This document shows positions 25,403-34,900 of a stretch of DNA of 64,000 bases, in pieces; within the stretch, counting starts at the first letter, position 1, and the number at the start of each line of letters is the position of its first letter. This DNA is from Peribacillus loiseleuriae (GTDB lineage Bacteria; Bacillota; Bacilli; Bacillales; DSM-1321): the NCBI RefSeq assembly GCF_001183985.1, contig NZ_LFZW01000001.1:1209812-1273811 (forward strand). Direction: 5' to 3'. The notes under the pieces were generated by a model that was not told the origin of the DNA, made no database searches, and worked only from the letters and a program-made list of their open reading frames with translations. Made by a program: the position numbers and the translations under genes.

Positions 25403-25927
25403 ATGAGAGATGTGACCCTTCTTGATATATTTCAGCATCATATTACACAGAAATATTTAAACCGTTCTGGATTAGTGCACGCTATTGCGGTTGCATATCA
25501 TGCCTTCCACTTGGCCAAAGAGCAGAATGTGGACGTTGATATAGCTGCTAAAGCCGGTTTGCTTCACGATATGGGACATTTTACATGGTATAGAAATGGG
25601 AAGTGGGATTATGACCTTTATAAACAAAATGATATACATGCAATAAAAGGTGCGGAAAGAGCTCATAAGCTACTTATTCGACTTGGAGAAAATCCAATCC
25701 AAGCTAAAACCATATCTCTCGCGATTCTATTCCATACTGATTCATTTTTACCTACAAATGATATTATTCGGACCCCACTTCAACAAATTGTAAAATGGGC
25801 CGACGAGAAAGATGAAGAAGAAGGTGGTCTTCATCATTATCGAAAGATTGATTTCGAACGTGCAAAAAAAAGTATTATTCGTCTTGATGAAATGATTGAA
25901 AAAGTAAGAAAACAGCTATCATCCTAG
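25403..25927 (+). CDS. HD-domain phosphohydrolase
   Basis: 174 residues from ATG 25403 (GAGAGGAGA seven bases upstream; an in-frame ATG at 25382 precedes the ribosome site). The HD metal site is visible: HAIAVAYHAFHLA, AGLLHDMGHFTWY, and a later His in AILFHTDSF with Asp in KWADEKDEEE. Substrates of small stand-alone HD proteins are diverse (nucleotides, phosphomonoesters); none can be assigned here. No operon partner. A terminator hairpin overlaps its last codons. Confidence 0.75.
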   Translation: MRDVTLLDIFQHHITQKYLNRSGLVHAIAVAYHAFHLAKEQNVDVDIAAKAGLLHDMGHFTWYRNGKWDYDLYKQNDIHAIKGAERAHKLLIRLGENPIQAKTISLAILFHTDSFLPTNDIIRTPLQQIVKWADEKDEEEGGLHHYRKIDFERAKKSIIRLDEMIEKVRKQLSS

Positions 25928-25944
25928 GGTGATGGCTATTTTTG
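25914..25944 (+). terminator. Terminator overlapping the end of the HD gene
   Basis: AGCTATCA (25914-25921) pairs with TGATGGCT (25930-25937) with one G-T pair, followed by ATTTTTG. The left arm is coding. The following gap to 26406 shows no gene or clear signal. Confidence 0.7.
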
Positions 25945-26406
25945 TTGAAAGACTAAAAAGAAACGTTAATAAACAGTGAAACGATGAAATAAGTAGTGGG
26001 CATTTATAGTGGAAGATGGGGAGAGGCGGCCATATTGTAGTATGATAAATCAGTTTGATTTTGTTCAACATGGTGACGATTATTTTCGAAAAGTTAGTAA
26101 TCAACTGGTGAAATAATGGGACAACAGTTGTTTACGGTGTTCCGATTTTGTATAGAATATTTGATAAACATGATTTTGTTGCTACCCAATACTCATTGTA
26201 TTTACATGGAAAGAGAGTTGTTCATTTTTCGTAATTTCCCTGTGTAATTGCTAAACTGGATGAATTTCTTAGTCGATGCTCTGATTCGGTTGCAATCATG
26301 AATGTTATATGCATAAAACTTACCATTTCAAGATTAGGGAATGGTTCTAACTTGTCCGTTATGTACTACACTTAAAGTAGGAAGTTTTGAGAAAGGGGTT
26401 TGGATC

Positions 26407-27678
26407 ATGGTGAGAAAATCGGTCTTAACTGCAATCGTTTTATTTGGTTTATATATAGTGGGTATGTATGTGTATATATTTCACGGAGCCCAATCTACTA
26501 TACCAGAAGCTTTAAAAGGGACAGTTGCTGATCCAGCTGTTTTTTTGAGTGAAAGGGAATGGGTATTGAGTGAGGAGTATTCGAAAATCAGAAATTTCCT
26601 GTTTTTTGCGGCGGCGCCATTTGATTGGTTATTTTATTTTCTTATTTTAACATTTGGAATTTCCCGAGGGTTTGAAAAGTGGTCTTTATCGCAAACCAAG
26701 TGGAAAATTGCGCAAAATGCTATTTATTTATTTTGGTTATCTTTGTTGAGTTATGTTGTAGTATTCCCGCTTAATTATTATCGCTACACCTTAAGTAAGA
26801 GCTATGGAATCAGTACTCAATCTTTTTCTTCTTGGATGAAGGATGGGGTGATTGAATTTTGGGTCGATTTCGGAACAATGATTCTAATTGTCTCTGTTTT
26901 ATATTGGCTTATGAAAAAAAGTGCGAAGAAGTGGTGGCTGTATGCTTGGTTTTTGACGATTCCTTTTTCGTTATTTATCATGTTCGTTCAACCAGTAGTT
27001 ATCGATCCACTTTATAACGACTTTTATCCACTTAAAAACAAGGAATTGGAAACAAAGATATTAGATATGGCGAACAACGCGAATATTCCTTCTGAGCATG
27101 TATATGAAGTGAATATGGCGGAAAAAACAAATGCTTTGAATGCATATGTCACGGGGATCGGTTCCAATTCCCGAATTGTTTTATGGGATACGACTTTGAG
27201 TCGGTTAAATGATCAAGAAATTCTCTTTATCATGGCGCACGAGATGGGGCATTACGTAGAGAAGCATATTTATATCGGAATTGCGGGTTATTTAGGCTTA
27301 ACTCTTGTTGGTTTGTGGTTAACTGCAAAATTGATGAATTACTTCGTCAGGCGTTATGGGAAAGTTCTGAACATATCAGAAGTTTGTAGCATACGTTCAT
27401 TACCATTATTTTTATTGATTACTTCTGTTTTGTTATTCGCTTCAAGTCCTTTATCGAATTATGTGTCAAGGTATCAGGAAAGTCGAGCTGACCGCTATGC
27501 GATTGAAATGACTCAAGATAAAGATGCTGCGATTAGTTCCTTTCAGGAGCTAACAAGAGCTGGATTGAGTCAAGTAAATCCGCCTTTGCTTGTGAAATGG
27601 TTTCGCTACACACACCCTTCCATGCTCGAGAGAATATCAACGCTTGATCAATATGATACGAGTAATCAGAATGAATAA
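26407..27678 (+). CDS. yhfN: M48-family membrane protease (YhfN/Ste24 type)
   Basis: 423 residues from ATG 26407 (GAAAGGGG upstream). About seven membrane helices surround the zinc site IMAHEMGHYVEKHIY, with the third ligand Glu in QESRADRYAIEM. The overall layout is that of CAAX prenyl protease 1 (Ste24); in Bacillus, YhfN is membrane-bound with unknown substrates. VDPLYNDFYPL, near residue 200, is also typical of Ste24 proteins. It is transcribed alone, with a UUCG-loop terminator behind it. Confidence 0.9.
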   Translation: MVRKSVLTAIVLFGLYIVGMYVYIFHGAQSTIPEALKGTVADPAVFLSEREWVLSEEYSKIRNFLFFAAAPFDWLFYFLILTFGISRGFEKWSLSQTKWKIAQNAIYLFWLSLLSYVVVFPLNYYRYTLSKSYGISTQSFSSWMKDGVIEFWVDFGTMILIVSVLYWLMKKSAKKWWLYAWFLTIPFSLFIMFVQPVVIDPLYNDFYPLKNKELETKILDMANNANIPSEHVYEVNMAEKTNALNAYVTGIGSNSRIVLWDTTLSRLNDQEILFIMAHEMGHYVEKHIYIGIAGYLGLTLVGLWLTAKLMNYFVRRYGKVLNISEVCSIRSLPLFLLITSVLLFASSPLSNYVSRYQESRADRYAIEMTQDKDAAISSFQELTRAGLSQVNPPLLVKWFRYTHPSMLERISTLDQYDTSNQNE

Positions 27679-27703
27679 GCTGGCTTCGGTCAGTTTATTT
27701 TTT
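27677..27703 (+). terminator. UUCG-tetraloop terminator of yhfN
   Basis: AAGCTGGC-TTCG-GTCAGTTT followed by ATTTTTTTG. The stem includes two G-T pairs and is capped by the stable C(UUCG)G loop. The rest of the gap to 28028 is AT-rich with no gene. Confidence 0.8.
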
Positions 27704-28028
27704 TGTAAATTAAGAATTTATATGTTTTGCAATGAGCTTTAGTGTCTAACTAACTATGCACCTGCCATATTCGAGTTTTGAATGTATATTAGACACATTC
27801 ATTTTTTGTGACCCATGGTAAGTTACGATTTTCTTATCATGTATCACCTAGGAAATTTCCTTTATAATCTGAAAAAACTATTATATTATTTTTCCTTTAT
27901 TTTTCTACTATAATAATAATTATTAGTAGAAAGAATATCTAAACCGAACAATAATTCCTGTAGACAGAGGAGTCGTTTTTAGACTGGAAATGATCAGGAA
28001 ATGTCACTGGTTTAAAGGGAGAGTAGTT

Positions 28029-28841
28029 ATGCGCAATATTTTGGTCATAATAATTGGCTCCATCATTGTGGGGGTTGCTTATAATTTATTTTTGATTCCC
28101 CATCAAATTTTAAGTAGCGGACTTAGCGGGATTGCGATTATGCTTGGAATCATTACACCCTTCAATACCGGAATTTTGAACTTCCTGCTTAATTTACCTT
28201 TATTAGTATTCGGAGTTATGAAATTAGGAAAACGTTTTATTGGGTATACAATTTTGTCTGTCGTCGTGCTTTCAGTTACTTTGTATGTGGTTCCTATTCA
28301 AGCAATCTCAAATGAAGCGATCCTGTCATCCCTGTTCGGTGGTGTTATTACGGGGATTGGGATCGGGATTATTTTTCGGGCATCCGGGTCTTCGGGCGGC
28401 TTTGACATAATTGCGATGCTGCTTACTAAGAAGAGAGACTTTCCACTGGGAGCGCTAATTTCAGCAATGAATGCCGTTGTTGTTATCATCTCTGGCTTTG
28501 TGTTTGATTGGAATGCGGCTCTTCATACGCTCGTTGCCATTTATGCAACAGGAAAGGTCATCGATACGATTCATACGAGCCATATTAAATTAACATTGAT
28601 GATCATTACAAATAAGGGTGATGAGATGAAGGAGAAGCTGCTCGCTAACCTTTATCGAGGGATTACAGTAATGGATGGAGAGGGCGCATATACAGGGGAG
28701 GGTCGAAAAGTTCTTATGACAGTTATTACTCGCTATCAGTTAACGGATGTTAAATTGATGATTAATGAAATCGATACGAATGCATTTGTTAATATTACGG
28801 AAACGACCGAGGTAATGGGCATGTTTGACAGAGGGAAGTAG
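28029..28841 (+). CDS. YitT-family membrane protein, copy 1
   Basis: 270 residues from ATG 28029 (AAAGGGAGAG upstream). Five or six membrane segments are followed by a soluble C-terminal DUF2179 domain (LTLMIITNKGDEMKEKLLAN then LYRGITVMDGEGAYTGEGRK). The RASGSSGGFDIIAMLLTKKR motif is typical of YitT/YqfU-type proteins. The role of the family is unknown. A paralogue lies at 59413-60255. Repeat A copy 4 starts 22 bases after the stop. Confidence 0.88.
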   Translation: MRNILVIIIGSIIVGVAYNLFLIPHQILSSGLSGIAIMLGIITPFNTGILNFLLNLPLLVFGVMKLGKRFIGYTILSVVVLSVTLYVVPIQAISNEAILSSLFGGVITGIGIGIIFRASGSSGGFDIIAMLLTKKRDFPLGALISAMNAVVVIISGFVFDWNAALHTLVAIYATGKVIDTIHTSHIKLTLMIITNKGDEMKEKLLANLYRGITVMDGEGAYTGEGRKVLMTVITRYQLTDVKLMINEIDTNAFVNITETTEVMGMFDRGK

Positions 28842-28863
28842 AAGAAAAAAGTGAAAGTTTTAT

Positions 28864-28961
28864 AAGGGTCTGACCGCACATACTCCATTCAGTTCATCGT
28901 GTTATACACGTAATTTATACTGTTTGAAGTGTGGTGGGGTCAGACCTTTTTCTTTTTTAGA
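28864..28961 (-). repeat. Palindromic repeat family A, copy 4
   Basis: AAGGGTCTGACCGCACATAC, inner CAGTTCAT, centre CGTGTTATACACGTAAT, then ACTGTTTGAAGTGTGGTGGG and GTCAGACCTTTTTC. Minus orientation, at the 3' end of the YitT-like gene and facing the convergent IDEAL gene. A fragment of repeat B abuts it. Confidence 0.85.
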
Positions 28962-28985
28962 GGTTGTTCAAGAAGTCAAAGGACG
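28960..28985 (-). repeat. Fragment of repeat family B
   Basis: AGAGGTTGTTCAAGAAGTC matches the outer end of family B (GAGGTTGTTCAAAAAGTCC at 892-910). The remainder of the unit is missing. It abuts repeat A copy 4. Confidence 0.45.
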
Positions 28986-29046
28986 TTCTCATCCAAATGG
29001 ACTGTGAGTGTTTTCGTGGTTGAACAAGGCGCTTGTGCTTTTGTTC

Positions 29047-29283
29047 TTAAGTACCAAACATTTTTAGCAGTTCGTTTATTTCGCTACTTAATTTTAAAAA
29101 TAAAGGCTTATTCCTCTTATCGAGTGCTTGGTCGATTTGCTGTTCAAGCTGTGTTCTTTTGTTAATAAGTATAGATTCGTGAATAATCATCTCAATGAAT
29201 GTATCCTGCAGTGTAGCGTCCTGGTTTTTCTTATTGGCCAAATACGACTTTACTAATTCTGAAGGTAATTTTTCATTTTTCAT
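29047..29283 (-). CDS. IDEAL-domain protein
   Basis: 78 residues. The C-terminal half QQIDQALDKRNKPLFLKLSSEI fits the IDEAL domain (IDxALDxRNKxxFxxLS), a short helical motif found in several Bacillus proteins such as YpiB. The N-terminal half is charged and helical. CAGGAGTG lies seven bases before the ATG. It is convergent with the YitT-like gene and divergent from comK. A protein-binding adaptor role is plausible but unproven. Confidence 0.75.
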   Translation of the reverse strand: MKNEKLPSELVKSYLANKKNQDATLQDTFIEMIIHESILINKRTQLEQQIDQALDKRNKPLFLKLSSEINELLKMFGT

Positions 29284-29495
29284 GAAGATCCACTCCTGAC
29301 CTTTTTTTTATTATATGGAATCATCAGGGGAAAAATCAATAAAAATTTTAAATTTTCAAAAAATAATTATTGCTAAAATGTTTAGATTTTGTAAATTTGT
29401 TACAAAATTTCTAAATATGTATCGAATAGGTATATATTACTATTTTTATGATATTATTGATTTCGTATGATTTAACAGGGAAGGGGAAAAGAAAA

Positions 29496-30071
29496 GTGAA
29501 AAAATCAAAACGATCATTAATTGAAAATTACGAAATTACCCCATTTACGTGTTTCATTAAGCCGATTGTATACGGTAGCAAAATCTATTCGCAAGTTGTT
29601 GAATTAAATGATGAATTTATCTCGCCATTCAAGCCTAAGGTAATTATCAATCAAAGCTGTGAGTACTTCGGAAGCAGCTATGAAGGAAGGAAAAGCGGAA
29701 CAAGGCGATTAATTGGTGTTACTCATAAAGCGCCAATTATTATTGATCAGACGAATCCTATTTTCTTTTTTCCAACGACCTCACCCTTAAGTGATGATTG
29801 TATTTGGATTGCGCATCATCATGTTATAGATTATAAAAAGAAAGGCAATGGAATGGTTCAAGTTTATTTTCGCAACAACATCACGTTAGAGGTAAATATG
29901 TCAATTGGTTCATTCACGAATCAAATGCAAAGAACTGCAGTGCTTGAGTCCAAGGTTAGTAAAATAAATAAAGAAATAGGAAAGATGGCTTATGGATTGC
30001 ACAGAATGCATAACGATATGGAAGCTTCAGAGACTCCTCGTAATTATTCAACTGAAAAAACTGACGAATAA
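29496..30071 (+). CDS. comK: ComK-family competence transcription factor
   Basis: 191 residues from GTG 29496 behind GGGAAGGGG (the frame is open back to 29448). The diagnostic segment SCEYFGSSYEGRKSGTRRL followed by THKAPIIIDQTNPIFFFPTT aligns with B. subtilis ComK (RSCRFFGSSYAGRKAGT). ComK activates DNA-uptake and recombination genes, addAB among them. The C-terminal MecA-interaction region is less conserved. AT tracts at 29330-29430 could hold ComK boxes, but I found no perfect AAAA-N5-TTTT pair. Synteny with yhjD, yhjE and addBA agrees. Many Bacillaceae have two comK paralogues; which one this is cannot be told. Confidence 0.88.
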   Translation: MKKSKRSLIENYEITPFTCFIKPIVYGSKIYSQVVELNDEFISPFKPKVIINQSCEYFGSSYEGRKSGTRRLIGVTHKAPIIIDQTNPIFFFPTTSPLSDDCIWIAHHHVIDYKKKGNGMVQVYFRNNITLEVNMSIGSFTNQMQRTAVLESKVSKINKEIGKMAYGLHRMHNDMEASETPRNYSTEKTDE

Positions 30072-30142
30072 GCGGAGGAACGGAGACGTGATGAATCTGT
30101 CTATTTCTCTATGTCTCCTTGGATAAGGTGTGAAAAGGATAT

Positions 30143-30502
30143 TTAGGTAAATACTTCTTTGAAATAACTTCGCAATAATTCTTCTACCTTATTTTTTAAT
30201 CGTGGATTGAAATAATTATGGTGCTTTTCATATCTTTTGTATAAAAAGCGATACATTGTAAATTCTTGGTCTCTTTTTAGCTCACTAACCTTAATATTTT
30301 CTTTTCCTAAGTATTTTTTAACTTGAACCAAATCGGATTGAACTAATTTCAACGCTGCTTCTACGATTTCTAAGTAAGGCCTCTTCATCTTGAGAGAACT
30401 GCCCTCAATTATTTGTAAATCGCGATTGAAAATTGTAACGACCATAGGAAGATAGAGTGCTTTTTCAATGATATTGCGGTCGTGTTCTGGAATTCGAGTC
30501 AT
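30143..30502 (-). CDS. yhjD: YhjD family protein
   Basis: 119 residues from ATG 30502 (AAGGGGG upstream; the frame also has ATG 30508 and a TTG start). EKALYLPMVVTIFNRDLQII, KRPYLEIVEAAL and YKRYEKHHNYFNPRLKNKVE match the YhjD family that sits beside comK/yhjE in Bacillus. It is soluble and helical. B. subtilis yhjD is linked to sporulation; the biochemical role is unknown. Convergent with comK. Confidence 0.8.
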   Translation of the reverse strand: MTRIPEHDRNIIEKALYLPMVVTIFNRDLQIIEGSSLKMKRPYLEIVEAALKLVQSDLVQVKKYLGKENIKVSELKRDQEFTMYRFLYKRYEKHHNYFNPRLKNKVEELLRSYFKEVFT

Positions 30503-30772
30503 TATCATCCCCCTTACTGACAATACCCATCTGGAACTTGTTTGGAAACATTTGTTCTTTTTGTTGTGATAATGGAAAATGCATCATTAATCAAGTTAAA
30601 ATTAAATGAAAATGTGAAAGTATGATTATCAGTTGCCAAGTGGGGGAAGTATGAAAATGAAGCTAAATTTCAGATAAGCCCTAAGTCATTTATTTATTTA
30701 TTTCAAAAAATAGCTTATGATTTTAGTTAAAAGGTAGGCGTATAATTGGGAAGTTTCACATTGACCAAACAT

Positions 30773-30873
30773 AAGGGTGTCCCATACCGAAAGGGTCAAT
30801 ATCGTTTAAAAGCATGTAAACTACACAATAAACGGTGTACAGAGTGTAAGGTCAGGCCTTTGGGACATGCCTA
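30773..30873 (+). repeat. Palindromic repeat family A, copy 5 (internally shortened)
   Basis: AAGGGTGTCCCATACCGAAA, GGGTCAATATCGTTTAAAAG, centre GCATGTAAACTACAC, ATAAACGGTGTACAGAGTGT, then GGTCAGGCCTTTGGGACATG. About 15 bases (the CCCCACATCTACTAT part) are missing on the left arm only. This is the sole copy in a divergent gap (yhjD/yhjE). The rest of 30503-30990 holds nothing recognisable. Confidence 0.8.
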
Positions 30874-30990
30874 TGTTTAACACATTATAAGTGGGTAAAA
30901 AGGGCATAAATGATATACATATAAGCTGACTACTTCACAAAATAAAGTAAGAGAAGAAGTGTTGGATTTTTGTACATTGAGGAGATTGAA

Positions 30991-31605
30991 ATGGATTTGG
31001 AGCATATTCGTAATTGGTTTACATTAGAAAATATATTGGGATTAATTGAGCAGTATCGTTCGTTCGGGCCATTGCCAGGAATCTTTTTACCAACGATTGA
31101 GTCATTCCTTCCTTTTCTACCGCTCTTCATATTAGTATTTGCAAATGCGAGTGCTTTTGGACTATGGCTAGGGTTTATGTATTCATGGGTTGGGACCGTT
31201 ACGGGATCGCTACTTGTCTTCTTCCTATTTCGCAAGTATGGTCACCGGAGACTATTAAAGTATCTTCAAAAAAATAAACAGATTAATAAACTTATGAATT
31301 GGGTTGAGAGACACGGATTCGGTCCGCTTTTTCTTCTACTTTGTTTTCCGTTTACACCTGCGGCACTTGTGAATATTGTAGCAGGTCTTTCGAATATTAG
31401 GCCGATGCCATATGTACTTGCATTATTAGGTGGGAAGATGGTCATGATTTTTACAATTAGTTTTATTGGATATGATATAACTTCATTGTTTCATCAGCCA
31501 TTACGCACGGCAATCGTCATCATCATTGTCTTTGTTTTATGGCTTGTTGGGAAACGAATAGAGACAAGGTTAAATAGAACCATGAGCAGGGAAAATGGGC
31601 AATAG
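30991..31605 (+). CDS. yhjE: TVP38/TMEM64-family membrane protein (YhjE)
   Basis: 204 residues from ATG 30991 (TGAGGAG upstream). Five or six membrane segments and the SNARE-associated (DedA-like) core: PGIFLPTIESFLPFLPLFIL, GFMYSWVGTVTGSLLVFFLF, GFGPLFLLLCFPFTPAALVN and AGLSNIRPMPYVLALLGGK. DedA/TVP38 proteins are thought to flip lipids across the membrane. In B. subtilis sipV follows; it is missing here and repeat A copy 6 lies before addB instead. Confidence 0.88.
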   Translation: MDLEHIRNWFTLENILGLIEQYRSFGPLPGIFLPTIESFLPFLPLFILVFANASAFGLWLGFMYSWVGTVTGSLLVFFLFRKYGHRRLLKYLQKNKQINKLMNWVERHGFGPLFLLLCFPFTPAALVNIVAGLSNIRPMPYVLALLGGKMVMIFTISFIGYDITSLFHQPLRTAIVIIIVFVLWLVGKRIETRLNRTMSRENGQ

Positions 31606-31734
31606 CATTCCAGAAAATGAAAACTGAATAATGGGGAAATTCTTGCTGTTAACCATTTACTATAATTGTTTAAAGTGTGCTACGCTACCAATCATTGAAC
31701 AAGAAAAAATATTGAATTAAGAGTATAATAAGAA

Positions 31735-31857
31735 AGAGGGTGTCTAAACGAAAGGGTCAGACCCCACATCTACTATATATCGTTTATATGTCGCGTAAAT
31801 AACACGATAAACGGTATGTAGAGTGTGAGGTCAGACCCATTTGAGACATCCTCTTTT
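31735..31857 (+). repeat. Palindromic repeat family A, copy 6
   Basis: The most complete copy: AGAGGGTGTCTAAACGAAAG, GGTCAGACCCCACATCTACT, ATATATCGTTTATATGTCGC, GTAAATAACACGATAAACGG, TATGTAGAGTGTGAGGTCAG, ACCCATTTGAGACATCCTCT, then T5. All arms pair, making one long hairpin with a terminator-like end. It sits 60 bases before addB. Confidence 0.9.
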
Positions 31858-31917
31858 TGATCAGAAACTACGATGGATGATATAGAAGATATAATCTAGA
31901 AAAAAGGGGGCAAGGTC

Positions 31918-34900
31918 ATGGCGCTGAAATTTATTACAGGACGATCGGGATCAGGGAAGACGGCAAAGGTGCTAGATGAAATAGGTGAAAAGCTTAGGGA
32001 AGATCCAGCAGGTAAACCGATTATTTATTTAGTTCCGGATCAAATGACATTTCTGTCTGAAAATAAATTAATTAAAACACCAGGCCTAGAGGGAATGATA
32101 CGAGCGCAGGTTTTCAGCTTTAGTCGTTTAGCGTGGCGAATCCTTCAGGAAACGGGCGGGGGGAACAGGCGCCATCTTGATAGTGTTGGAGTGAACATGC
32201 TCATCCGCAAGATTATGGAAGACAAAAAGGACGAGTTAAAAATGTTTCGTCGTTCAGCGGACAAACCTGGTTTCATCGTGCAAATGGAGGAAATGCTGAC
32301 TGAGTTTAAACGCTATTGTCTTGATCCTAAAGATATCAATGAATTTCGAGAACGTTCCTTACAACAGTCATCAGATGCCGTTCGTGATAAACTACATGAT
32401 TTAGAGTTAATTTATCAAGCGTTTGAAGATGAGTTGGTGGGCAAGTATTTGGATTCAGAGGATTACTTCCGTTTATTGATTGAAAAATTGGCTCAATCAA
32501 GTTATATAACAGAAGCTTCAATCTATTTAGACGGTTTCTATAGCTTAACGCCTCAGGAACTGCAAATTGTAGAAGAACTATTGAAGCTATGTAAAGATGT
32601 AACTGTAGTATTAACGCTCGATCAGCCGTATAGGATATCCCCACCTGATGGGCTGGATCTTTTCAGGCAGACCGGTTCAACCTACTTCAGTATTTATCAA
32701 GGGGCACTGGCAATAGGCGTTATTGTTGAAAATGATGAACATTTAGAGAGCGCGCCTCGTTTTATAGGAAATCCAGGAATGGCACATCTTGAAGCCAATC
32801 TTACTGTACGGCCAGCGCAAGAGTTTAATGGGGCAACGAGCGTTACAGTCGTACAGGCGATGAATCGGAGAGCAGAAGTAGAAGGAGTTGCTCGGACAAT
32901 CTTACGGTTTGTTCGCGATGGCAATCACCGCTTTCGAGATTTTGCAATATTGGTCCGAAACGGCGAATCCTATCATGATCTGATAAACACGGTTTTTCAG
33001 GATTATCAGATTCCTGTTTTTATCGATATAAAAAGAACCATGTTGAATCATCCGTTAATTGAACTCATTCGCTCTACCTTAGAGATTTTGAACACGAATT
33101 GGCGTTATGAACCGGTGTTTAGAGCCATAAAAACAGAACTTCTACATCCAATCAACCTGAATTCCGATATTATGCGTGAAAAGGTAGACCGATTGGAAAA
33201 TTACGTACTCTCTCGCGGGATAAAAGGGAATAGGTGGTATTCAAAAGAACCATGGACCTACAGGAGAATAAGAGGATTAGAGCTTGAGGATAGGCGCCAG
33301 ACTGATAAGGAAAAGCAAGTGGAAGATGAACTTAACGAAATGAAGGAACTTTTTAATACTGCTATTTTACGTTTGTCCAAACGCTTGAAGCGTGCACAAA
33401 CAGGCCAGGAAATGTGCGAATCGCTGTATTTATACTTAGAAGAGCTGCACATTCCAGAAAAGTTGGAAAAATTGAAAGTTGAAGCAGAAGAGCGAGATGA
33501 TCTGATCGGTGCAAGAGAACATGAACAGGCTTGGAATTCGGTTGTTAATTTGCTTGATCAATTCGTAGAATTACTCAGCGAAGAAAAAATAACGCTCAAG
33601 CAGTTCTCAACTGTAATGGAAAGCGGTTTTGAAACATTAAAGTTCTCCCTTGTTCCACCAGCAATTGACCAAGTACTTGTTGCAAACCTTGACTTATCAA
33701 GGCTAGATGACATTCGTACCGCATTTGTCATAGGTCTGAATGAAGGTGTTTTACCAGGTAAGGCTGGAAAGGATGGGATTTTATCAGATCAGGACCGTGA
33801 AAACCTAGCCGCTAACGGATTTGAGGTGGCACCAAGCTCAAAACTCCGTTTACTAGATGAAGAGTTTGTCGCGTATAAAGCTTTTACAACACCATCCGAA
33901 TCACTGTATTTAACGTATCCGCTCGCAGATGAAGAAGGGAAAGCGCTGCTTCCTTCTTCCTATATTAAGCGGGTGAAGGATGTCCTTCCGAAAGTGAAAG
34001 AATGGGTGTTCATGAATGACCCGTCTGACTTAGATGCAAGTGAACAAGCAGAATATGCTGCGAATTACGATGTGGCTTTGTCATATTTAACAGCGCAGCT
34101 CCAGCTTAAAAAAAGGAATTATCCAGTTCATCCTGTATGGTGGGATGTTTATAATGCCTATATGGATCATGAAGCGATGAGACCAGAAGCAGTTCGGGTG
34201 CTGTCGAGCTTATTTTATCAAAACAAGACGAAAAGAATATCTGCAGAAACGAGTAGAAAAATCTATGGAGAAAACATTTTAGCCAGTGTGTCTCGGATGG
34301 AATTATTCAATAGCTGCGCGTTTGCTCATTATGCTGCCCATGGATTAAAACTAAAAGAGCGTAAGATTTTTCGATTGGATGCTCCTGACATTGGTGAAAT
34401 GTTTCATGGCGCGTTAAAAATTATCTCGGATTATTTATATGAACGGAACATATCCTGGTCATCTTTAACAAAGGAACAATGTTTGATGCTTGCAAGAAAG
34501 GCTGTTGAACAGCTCGCACCGAAGCTACAAAACCAAATCTTATTAAGCAGTAACAGACACCATTATTTAAAGCGAAAGTTAGAACAGGTAATTGGGCGAG
34601 CTTCCATTGTCCTAAGTGAGCAAGCGAAGCAAAGTGGCTTTGTACCCGTAGGGTTAGAGCTAGGCTTTGGGAAAAATGGTCAGTTACCACCACTTTCATT
34701 TGAGTTGAAAGATGGAACAAAGATGGAACTAGTTGGCCGGATTGACCGGATTGATAAAGCAGAAGAAAACGATAGTGTTTATTTACGAGTGTTAGATTAT
34801 AAATCCAGTGAGAAGGATTTGAATTTAAGTGAAGTGTATTACGGACTAGCCCTGCAGATGCTCACATATTTAGATATCGTGATTACTCATTCAAATACTT

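Noticed and set aside
29330-29430. Perfect ComK boxes (AAAA-N5-TTTT) upstream of comK
   Set aside because: The A and T tracts there have spacings of seven or eight bases, not five.
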